NCBI GenBank assembly: GCA_946409435.1
Contig: CAMJWJ010000004.1
Span: 1 to 54,221 of the forward strand
Reading direction: 5' to 3'
Length of the DNA stretch: 54,221 bases
Origin: an uncultured Prevotella sp.
GTDB lineage: Bacteria; Bacteroidota; Bacteroidia; Bacteroidales; Bacteroidaceae
The notes below the pieces were generated by a model. It was not told the DNA's origin. It did no database searches and saw nothing but the letters and a program-made list of their open reading frames with translations. Both the position numbers and the translations under genes were made by a program. Position 1 is the first letter of the stretch. The number at the start of each line of letters is the position of its first letter. This document shows positions 1-5,537 of the stretch, piece after piece.

Positions 1-112
1 CCGTGTTAGTCCGATGCATAAAAAAGTCCGCAAAAGTCCGTGTTAGTCCGATGCATAAAAAAGTCCGCAAAAGTCCGTGTTAGTCCGATGCAATAAACAA
101 GCCGTGAAAGTC
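1..112. repeat. 37-bp direct tandem repeat, partly degenerate
   Basis: Two exact copies of a 37-bp unit run from 1 to 74 and a third diverging copy starts at 75. The unit is built from the word AGTCCG, spaced by TGTT, ATGC and A-rich runs. The same vocabulary returns at about 3526-3645. The array ends just upstream of the promoter of the HIRAN gene. It extends to the window edge, so more copies may lie to the left. No coding potential was seen in it. Confidence 0.9.
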
Positions 113-135
113 CGATGAAAAAAATGCGGTTTTCT

Positions 136-166
136 TTTGGATTGTTCATGCTATTTTGTACCTTTG
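136..166 (+). promoter_or_regulatory. Bacteroidota promoter for the HIRAN-domain gene
   Basis: TTTG at 136-139 is followed after 19 bp by TACCTTTG at 159-166. This matches the Bacteroidota primary sigma consensus (TTTG, 19-21 bp, TAnnTTTG). Transcription would start near 173, leaving a leader of about 50 nt before the ATG at 226. Confidence 0.8.
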
Positions 167-225
167 CAAGCAGAATATTTGCGATAACTAAAAAGGATTG
201 TTTGACAAGTTTAATAGCATGAAAG

Positions 226-1509
226 ATGCAAGAAAGACAATTTACCATTGTGGGCCTGAGGCATCATGCCTGGCAGGGAGACGACCTGGAGCAGCGAATG
301 CTGAAGGCCGTCGGCATGCGCATCGTACTGATGCGTGAAGAGATGAACGAGTGGAACCATGAGGCCACGGCGGCGTATATCGACACCGAGATGGTGGGCT
401 ACGTGGCCAACGGACAGTGCAGCGAGAGCAGTGCTTACTGTGATATGTCGGAGGCTCAGCTGCTGGAGGGCACCGTGACGGCCATCGACACGGAGCACCA
501 CCAGCTGACGGTGGCCGTGAGCGTCAGCGGCACGCTGCCCGACCGTCAGGACGAGACGGCCGTCTACGAGCAGTGGGAGCGTGACTACAACACGGCCCCG
601 CTGATGGGCTACACGTCTGACGAGCAGCGTCTGCTGCTGTTGCGCCGCGACCTGTTGCACATGCTGCACACAGGCGGTGCAATGGACGACACGATGCGCC
701 GCAACCTGGAGGTGTACAGCAGTCTAATGGCGTGGGACATCAGCCGTGAGGCCATCGACGACCGCCGCCGGATCATCGGCATGATGGTGGCCAGCGACGA
801 TGCTGCGGTCAGCTCGTGGGGTCACCAGCTGGAGGTTGCCGTCACGGCCCTCGGCTCACCGGAGGCCCGCGAACAGCTGGCCGACTACATCTTCCGTCAG
901 CTGCCCCTCAGCGACGCCTTCCATCAGATGGCCCTCCGCCACAGCCATACCGACCCTTCGGTGCTGGAGTCACAGCTGCGGACGTTTCCTCACAGGCTGT
1001 TCGACGAGTACCGCCTGTCGGTGACCGACTTCGTATCGAAGCTGTACTACCGTCGCGTGCCCGCGCGGGCACTTCGTTATTTTATCAGTGGGTTGCTGCT
1101 GCTGGAGCACCTGCGCCACGGCACGGCGGAGGCTGACAGCCTGTCGCGCCGCCAGCAGCAGGCGGTGGCCGACGCCCTGCAGTATGTGGGGCGGATCCGC
1201 CACTGTGCCACCCCCGACTGGCAGCCGGACATGGAACGGCTGTGGCAGCGGCTGACCACGGACTATGCCGAGCGCATAGCCGACGTGCAGCGCCTGCGGC
1301 AGACGACGTTCAACCGCCGCTTCGTCTGCCGGCTGGTGGGCACGCTGCTGCAACAGGGTGTCTACCGTCAGGACGTGGCGCAGACGGAGTACACGCGGCT
1401 GCTGGAGGGCAGCAGTCGCAGCAACCTGCGGAAAGAGGTGAACCAGGGTGTGGACGACGACGCCACACGGCTGTACATCCGACAGCTGCTACGCCAGCTA
1501 AACGGCTGA
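226..1509 (+). CDS. HIRAN-domain-like protein of unknown function
   Basis: A 427-residue protein without signal peptide or membrane segments, so probably cytoplasmic. Residues about 5-75 (FTIVGLRHH, then a stretch ending EATAAYIDTEMVGYVAN) resemble a HIRAN domain, a fold found in DNA-repair helicases and in small bacterial proteins and thought to bind DNA ends or stalled forks. The remaining 330 residues are charged and helical with no motif I recognise. The start is the ATG 60 bp after a good TACCTTTG box. The GC-rich codon use matches the housekeeping genes further on. It lies upstream of a transposase with a 52-bp gap, which may only reflect insertion. The HIRAN call rests on the N-terminal pattern by eye; the function of the rest is unknown. 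Confidence 0.6.
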   Translation: MQERQFTIVGLRHHAWQGDDLEQRMLKAVGMRIVLMREEMNEWNHEATAAYIDTEMVGYVANGQCSESSAYCDMSEAQLLEGTVTAIDTEHHQLTVAVSVSGTLPDRQDETAVYEQWERDYNTAPLMGYTSDEQRLLLLRRDLLHMLHTGGAMDDTMRRNLEVYSSLMAWDISREAIDDRRRIIGMMVASDDAAVSSWGHQLEVAVTALGSPEAREQLADYIFRQLPLSDAFHQMALRHSHTDPSVLESQLRTFPHRLFDEYRLSVTDFVSKLYYRRVPARALRYFISGLLLLEHLRHGTAEADSLSRRQQQAVADALQYVGRIRHCATPDWQPDMERLWQRLTTDYAERIADVQRLRQTTFNRRFVCRLVGTLLQQGVYRQDVAQTEYTRLLEGSSRSNLRKEVNQGVDDDATRLYIRQLLRQLNG

Positions 1510-1561
1510 GCTAATCAATCATTATCCATAACGTTGAACCACCCATCATAGCTAATCGCCC

Positions 1562-2788
1562 ATGTCAAGAAGCAAAGAAGAAGCCATCGCAGCTGGCGTG
1601 AAAACAAGAGAGACGCAGCACAGCATGAAGCGTCGCAAGCCTTGGCACAACTACTACCGCCGGGGAACCTACATGCTGACACTGGTGGTCGAAGGAAGGC
1701 ACCCCGTGCTGGGGAGACTGCACACTCCCGCAGCGTCAGCTGCGGGCTCCTACATTGAGCTGACTGCCCTTGGGCGGCTCATCCGCGACGAGGAGATACC
1801 GAAAATCTCCGCCCACTATAAGATGGTGGAAGTATGGAAGCTCTGCATCATGCCAGATCATATCCACATGATAGTAAGAATAACAGAGGACTTACCAAAA
1901 GGCAAGCATTTGGGGCACATCATAGCAGGCTTTAAAGGAGGCTGCTCGCGGGCGTGGTGGCGAACCACAGCACCCAGCGCTAACGCGCAGGGAGTAGTGG
2001 CTGCCGCCGCCACGACCGCCACGCCCACCACCACGACCGCCACCACGACCGCCGCCACCACGACCGCCACCACGACCGCCGCCACGACCGCCACCACGAC
2101 CGCCACCACGCCCGCCACCACGACCGCCGCCACGACCGCCACCACGACCACCACGACCGCCACGACCGCCACCACGACCGCCCCACCTCCCGCAGCGTCA
2201 GCTGCGGGGGGGCCTTCTCTTTTCGAGCGCGGCTACAACGACCTTATCCTGCTTGAGGACGGGGAGCTTGACAACTGGAAGCACTACCTTGACGACAACC
2301 CACGCCGCCTGTCCATCAAACGGCTCGTCCCTGACTACTTCACCACGCTGAACTACAGGGACATCGCTGAGTGGCACTGCCAGCTGGTGGGCAACAGTTT
2401 CCTGCTTGACATCCCGCATAAGGTGGCTGTCATAGTGCATGGCGGCTATACTGACCAGGAGTTTGCTGCCTATCGCGAGCAATGGCTGGCGTGTGGAGAG
2501 GCTGGCGGCGTACTGGTGAGTGCCGCTATTGCCAAACGTGAGAAGGCTGTCATGCGCGAGGCCATGAACCGTGGCTATCGTCTGATTTTAGTAAGGGAGA
2601 ACGGTTTCCCCTCCTTGTACAAGCCTGCTGGTGAGTCCTTTGACGCTTGTTCCGAAGGCCGTCTGCTGCAGGTCTGTCCTTGGGAGTACCACATGGAGCG
2701 CCGTACCATTTCGCGCGAGCAGTGCCTGGAGTTGAACAGGCTGGTAGAGTATATCTCACATGGGTGTCGCTCTGCCGACAGCGGCTGA
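1562..2788 (+). CDS. IS200/RAYT-type Y1 transposase with Thr/Ala insertion and extra C-terminal domain
   Basis: A 408-residue HUH-family tyrosine transposase-like protein. The HUH motif is MPDHIHMIV (His100 and His102), and the candidate nucleophile is Tyr242 in WKHYLDDNPRR, matching the Y-x-x-x-NP helix of REP-associated transposases (RAYTs). Such enzymes nick single-stranded DNA at palindromes. Residues about 149-208 are an almost pure Thr/Ala/Pro run that separates the HUH motif from the tyrosine helix and is encoded by a GC-rich microsatellite. Two copies of the peptide PAASAAG (56-62 and 210-216) are encoded by identical DNA hairpins. After residue 285 a further domain (VAVIVHGGY, GGVLVSAAIAKREKAVM, PWEYHMERRTISREQC) looks Rossmann-like, recalling DprA-type folds seen on Bacteroidota transposase-annotated proteins. 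No transposon ends are evident. Whether the enzyme still works with the insertion is unclear. Confidence 0.8.
   Translation: MSRSKEEAIAAGVKTRETQHSMKRRKPWHNYYRRGTYMLTLVVEGRHPVLGRLHTPAASAAGSYIELTALGRLIRDEEIPKISAHYKMVEVWKLCIMPDHIHMIVRITEDLPKGKHLGHIIAGFKGGCSRAWWRTTAPSANAQGVVAAAATTATPTTTTATTTAATTTATTTAATTATTTATTPATTTAATTATTTTTTATTATTTAPPPAASAAGGPSLFERGYNDLILLEDGELDNWKHYLDDNPRRLSIKRLVPDYFTTLNYRDIAEWHCQLVGNSFLLDIPHKVAVIVHGGYTDQEFAAYREQWLACGEAGGVLVSAAIAKREKAVMREAMNRGYRLILVRENGFPSLYKPAGESFDACSEGRLLQVCPWEYHMERRTISREQCLELNRLVEYISHGCRSADSG
1727..1746. repeat. REP-like hairpin, copy 1, inside the transposase gene
   Basis: A perfect 8-bp inverted repeat, CCCGCAGC and GCTGCGGG, surrounds a GTCA tetraloop. 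It is translated in frame as PAASAAG in a loop between two predicted beta strands of the Y1 domain. An identical copy lies at 2189-2208 in the same orientation and same reading frame. Confidence 0.85.
1990..2180. repeat. GC-rich microsatellite encoding a Thr/Ala linker
   Basis: The stretch is made of irregularly alternating GCCACC, GCCGCC, ACC and ACG blocks, with short units of 9, 12 and 15 bp. All length changes are multiples of three, so the transposase frame stays open across about 60 codons. The composition and regularity point to slippage expansion rather than a folded domain. Confidence 0.9.
2189..2208. repeat. REP-like hairpin, copy 2, inside the transposase gene
   Basis: Identical to the 20-bp hairpin at 1727-1746, including the GTCA loop and two flanking bases on the left (CT). 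It abuts the 3' end of the microsatellite and again encodes PAASAAG. The two copies bracket the HUH part of the gene. Confidence 0.85.
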
Positions 2789-2840
2789 CGGTAAACGGCT
2801 GAGGGTCAGTGGTGTACTGAACTTGTGGATTACTCAACAG

Positions 2841-2868
2841 GGGTGTTGCGCTTGGCAACACCCTTTTT
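2841..2868 (+). terminator. Intrinsic terminator after the transposase gene
   Basis: Arms GGGTGTTGC (2841-2849) and GCAACACCC (2855-2863) form a 9-bp stem with a 5-nt loop, followed by TTTTT at 2864-2868. It lies 52 bp after the transposase stop codon and just before the next promoter. Confidence 0.75.
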
Positions 2869-2875
2869 CGTGCTG

Positions 2876-2883
2876 TACCTTTG
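2876..2883 (+). promoter_or_regulatory. TACCTTTG promoter box for the M15 peptidase gene
   Basis: A consensus Bacteroidota -7 element (TACCTTTG) lies right after the terminator and 56 bp before the ATG at 2939. A separate -33 TTTG is not clear because that position falls in the terminator T-run. Confidence 0.65.
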
Positions 2884-2938
2884 CAAGCGAGAAAAGAAAT
2901 AAAAAATAAAAATTAAGAATTAAACAATTAAAAAAGGT

Positions 2939-3379
2939 ATGGCAAGAAAGAACTTTATGATTACTGAGCATTTCTCGTACAACGAGATGACGCGGTCGGC
3001 ATGGGCCGAGACGCGCCGAGTAGACAACACCCCTGACGAGCTGCAGCTGGCGGCTCTGGAGAACCTGTGCCGTACGGTGCTGGAACCGCTGCGCCGACAG
3101 TTCGGACCTATCACGATCAACAGCGCCTTCCGGTCGCCGAGGGTCAACGAGGGGGTACACGGTATGGGGAACTCCCGACACCTCTACGGCGAGGCTGCCG
3201 ACATCCGATTCCCGGACCTTGAGACGGGACGGGCATACTTCCGATTCCTCAAGCGGCTACCTGACATCGACCAGCTACTGTTTGAATACCGACGCGACGG
3301 GGCCTGCTGGATACACGTCAGTACGCGACTTGACCCGCACGAGAACAGGCACCAGGTATTCCCGAACTACCGAGTGTAG
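2939..3379 (+). CDS. Peptidase M15 family protein (DD-/LD-carboxypeptidase type)
   Basis: A 146-residue protein with the full zinc site of M15 peptidases: His81 and Asp88 in SRHLYGEAADI, and His126 in CWIHVS. SAFRSPRVN at about 62-70 is the conserved strand before the site. The family cleaves D-Ala-D-Ala or related bonds in peptidoglycan stems; phage endolysins and host enzymes both belong to it. No signal peptide is visible, which fits phage-type or cassette-type proteins better than periplasmic housekeeping ones. The neighbours (zinc ribbon, VapE-like ATPase, repeats) resemble the amidase-VapE cassettes of Bacteroides genomes, with M15 in place of the amidase; that comparison is from memory. 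The substrate is inferred from the family. Confidence 0.88.
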   Translation: MARKNFMITEHFSYNEMTRSAWAETRRVDNTPDELQLAALENLCRTVLEPLRRQFGPITINSAFRSPRVNEGVHGMGNSRHLYGEAADIRFPDLETGRAYFRFLKRLPDIDQLLFEYRRDGACWIHVSTRLDPHENRHQVFPNYRV

Positions 3380-3394
3380 AAGACAACGAAATTT

Positions 3395-3645
3395 TTAAAA
3401 ACACCGAATTACGAATTATTTACGACAACGGATTACACGGATTGCACGGATTAAGTTGCGAATTATTTACGACCACGGATTGCACGGATTGCACGGATTA
3501 ATCACGTAATAGATGATAAAAGTCCTGATAGTCCTACAGTCCGTGAAAGTCCGTAAAGTCCGATGCAAAAATAACAAGTCCGTTGCAAAAAAACGTGATA
3601 GTCCGTAAAGTCCGTTGCAAAAAAAAAAGTCCGTTGCAAAAAAAG
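3395..3645. repeat. Clustered short word repeats (ACGGATTAC and AGTCCGT families)
   Basis: The 5' half repeats CACGGATT with 9-bp spacing, interrupted twice by CGAATTATTTACGAC. The 3' half repeats AGTCCGT with A-rich spacers (GTCCGTTGC plus poly-A three times). The same words occur at 1-112, 10690-10870 and 13070-13165. The A-rich end runs directly into the start of the zinc-ribbon gene, so it forms that gene's leader. Confidence 0.85.
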
Positions 3646-3828
3646 ATGACGACGATGAAGATATGTAGAAACTGTAACCGGCAACTGGCCGACGAGGAGT
3701 TTGAGCTGTACCCTACCGGCACTCGGCGGCACGTCTGCCGCCACTGCCACTACCTGTTGCACACCCGACCAGGCCACGACAGGTGGGTACAACGCCAACG
3801 CGCACGCGCGATAGTAGGGAAACGGTAA
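3646..3828 (+). CDS. Small zinc-ribbon protein
   Basis: A 60-residue basic protein with two CxxC pairs, Cys7/Cys10 and Cys31/Cys34, spaced as in a zinc ribbon (CRNCNRQL ... VCRHCHYLLH). The frame is open from 3583, but the extra N-terminus would be translated from the AGTCCGT/poly-A repeat, so ATG 3646, or ATG 3655 three codons on, is preferred. Proteins of this size and pattern are common in phage-like cassettes and may bind nucleic acid. It sits between the M15 peptidase and the VapE-like gene on the same strand. Function unknown. Confidence 0.6.
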   Translation: MTTMKICRNCNRQLADEEFELYPTGTRRHVCRHCHYLLHTRPGHDRWVQRQRARAIVGKR

Positions 3829-3834
3829 AAACAA

Positions 3835-3926
3835 CCCACACTTCCCACACTTCCCACACCTTCGGTTGTGTGAGATTGCAACGCCACACTCATACCTTTA
3901 GGTGTGGGAAGTGAGGGAAGTGTGGG
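3835..3926. repeat. 26-bp-armed inverted repeat upstream of the vapE-like gene
   Basis: The left arm (3835-3860) is three head-to-tail copies of CCCACACTT or a shortened form, and the right arm (3901-3926) is its reverse complement with a single mismatch. The 40-bp loop contains TACCTTTA, one base from a -7 box. Each arm is thus both a direct repeat and half of a palindrome. It could be a bidirectional operator, an origin-like structure or an RNA hairpin in the leader. Similar arrangements occur at 13249-13345 and 13413-13460. Confidence 0.85.
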
Positions 3927-3958
3927 ATAAAAAGACGATAAAACAATATATTATAACT

Positions 3959-5362
3959 ATGAAGACTTTTAAAAACATGCTGAAACAATGGTGGAGCGCC
4001 TTGCTCCAAAGTATTTTTGAACACAACAAGGTGTTGGATAGGTGTCGGTTCGATGGCAAACTCACACCTAAACAGGAGATAGCCATCGGGGTGCGTCGGT
4101 TTTTCAAGGAAAACTATGAATTGCGCTATAATGTGATAAAACAAATAGAGGAATTTCGTGAGAAGGCCACTCACGGAAATGAGAAGGCCACTCACGATCG
4201 TGAGAAGGCCACTCACGGAGCTGAGTGGGCCACTCACAAGAATGAGAAGGCCACTCACAGAGGTAGAAAACAGACGAAGGAAAACGCCATTACCAGTGGC
4301 AAGGACATAGAGCCTGATGGCTGGCGGCCGCTGACCGACCGCGACCTGCACCGCATAGCTATCGAGCAGATGGAGCAGGTGGGTGTAGCCTGGTGCATCG
4401 ACGTCGAGCAGTACGTACACTCTACATTCGTTACCGACTACAATCCCGTCAGCGACTACCTTGACCGTTGCGGCACGTGGGACGGCCGCGACCATATCGG
4501 CGACTTGGCGCGCCGCGTGCCGTGCCGATGTGCCGAGTGGGAGGCGTGGTTTCATCGTTGGTTTCTGGCTATGGTTGCCCAATGGCAGAATCTGTCGCGC
4601 GACTTTGGCAACAGCATCGTGCCCATACTCATCGGTGCTCAGGGTACCCACAAGTCGACGTTCTGCAAGCTGCTGCTGCCCCGCGAGCTGCGCGAATACT
4701 ACATCGATGACATCAAGCTCGACTCCACCGAGCAGGTGGAGCGCATGCTGGGGCGCATGCTGCTGGTCAACATCGACGAGTATAACGCCAAGACAGACCG
4801 CGAGCAGGCGAAGATCAAGCGCCTGCTGACCGAAAAGGACGTGCAGACTCGCCGCATGCGCAGCGACCAGTACGTCATGCTGCCCCGCATGGCTTCGTTC
4901 ATCGCCACCACCAACGACCCTCAGCCGTTGAGCGACCCGACGGGTTCGCGCCGCTACCTGTGCTGCGAGGTGACGGGCATGATTGACACCTCTACGCCCA
5001 TCGACCACCGCCAGCTGTATGCCCAGGCCGTCAGCGAACTGCGCGAGGGTGCCGTATGGTACTTCACCAAGGAGGAGGAGGCGCTCATAAGCCAGCACAA
5101 CCAGATGTTCCGCAGTCTGCCTTCGGCTGAAACCGTGTTGACGTCGTACTACACCCCCGGCCCACGTTGCAAGGAGTACTTCGTCAAGACAATTGACGTT
5201 CAGCAAGTACTGCGCTCCAAGTTGTCGTCCGTCGACGTGCCCAGCATCAAGAAGCTGACCCTCGCCCTACGCTCCTGCGGTTTTCAGTTTGGTGCTATCA
5301 ACGGCCAGCGCGGCTGGTATGCCAAGCGTCTCGATGACGGGTTGAAAAATAATGAGGAATAA
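3959..5362 (+). CDS. VapE-family P-loop ATPase with an N-terminal EKATH heptad array
   Basis: A 467-residue protein of the virulence-associated protein E family. A Walker A-like GAQGTHKST lies at about 225-233, followed by the family blocks LVNIDEYNAK, TRRMRSDQYVMLPR and IATTNDPQPLSDPTGSRR. VapE domains are superfamily-3-like helicase ATPases, typical of phages, satellites and mobile islands, where they probably unwind DNA at replication. Residues 68-102 are five 7-residue repeats of the form EKATHxx, encoded by a 21-bp tandem repeat that also occurs in noncoding DNA elsewhere in this window. The frame opens at GTG 3902, but that lies inside the inverted repeat; ATG 3959 gives a normal N-terminus. 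No primase domain is visible. The cassette context suggests a cryptic or domesticated mobile unit. Confidence 0.85.
   Translation: MKTFKNMLKQWWSALLQSIFEHNKVLDRCRFDGKLTPKQEIAIGVRRFFKENYELRYNVIKQIEEFREKATHGNEKATHDREKATHGAEWATHKNEKATHRGRKQTKENAITSGKDIEPDGWRPLTDRDLHRIAIEQMEQVGVAWCIDVEQYVHSTFVTDYNPVSDYLDRCGTWDGRDHIGDLARRVPCRCAEWEAWFHRWFLAMVAQWQNLSRDFGNSIVPILIGAQGTHKSTFCKLLLPRELREYYIDDIKLDSTEQVERMLGRMLLVNIDEYNAKTDREQAKIKRLLTEKDVQTRRMRSDQYVMLPRMASFIATTNDPQPLSDPTGSRRYLCCEVTGMIDTSTPIDHRQLYAQAVSELREGAVWYFTKEEEALISQHNQMFRSLPSAETVLTSYYTPGPRCKEYFVKTIDVQQVLRSKLSSVDVPSIKKLTLALRSCGFQFGAINGQRGWYAKRLDDGLKNNEE
4160..4264 (+). repeat. 21-bp tandem repeat, five units, in coding sequence
   Basis: Five units begin at 4160, 4181, 4202, 4223 and 4244, each starting GAGAAGGCCACTCAC (unit 4 has GAGTGGGCC) with six variable bases. 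The 21-bp period equals seven codons and about two helical turns. Matching arrays lie at 13516-13578, 32386-32461 and 51036-51115. Confidence 0.95.
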
Positions 5363-5459
5363 AGTGATGATGAGCAACTTTTCAACGGTGAACACCTATT
5401 TTTTTTGCCAAAATAAAACATTGTTACATCAGAAATGAGTGTTTTTCCTGATTTTTGTG

Positions 5460-5467
5460 TAATTTTG
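5460..5467 (+). promoter_or_regulatory. Probable -7 box for the GLUG/LRR protein gene
   Basis: TAATTTTG fits TAnnTTTG and lies 70 bp upstream of the ATG at 5538. No convincing TTTG is present 19-21 bp further upstream, so this is a weaker call than the others. Confidence 0.5.
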
Positions 5468-5537
5468 TCGGCATAAAGGAAAAATAAGGTGGAATCTATT
5501 ATAACATAAACGGAAAAATAATATATTAACAAACAGT

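Noticed and set aside
2834..3181. Minus-strand frames over the M15 peptidase and its leader
   Set aside because: They run antisense through a terminator, promoter and zinc-site codons.
3583..3645. Upstream start for the zinc-ribbon protein
   Set aside because: The extension would be translated from the intergenic AGTCCGT/poly-A repeat.
3890..5206. 438-codon frame on the minus strand across the vapE-like gene
   Set aside because: It is the antisense shadow of a clear VapE coding sequence; its product has no domain and is His/Val/Leu-rich in the shadow manner.
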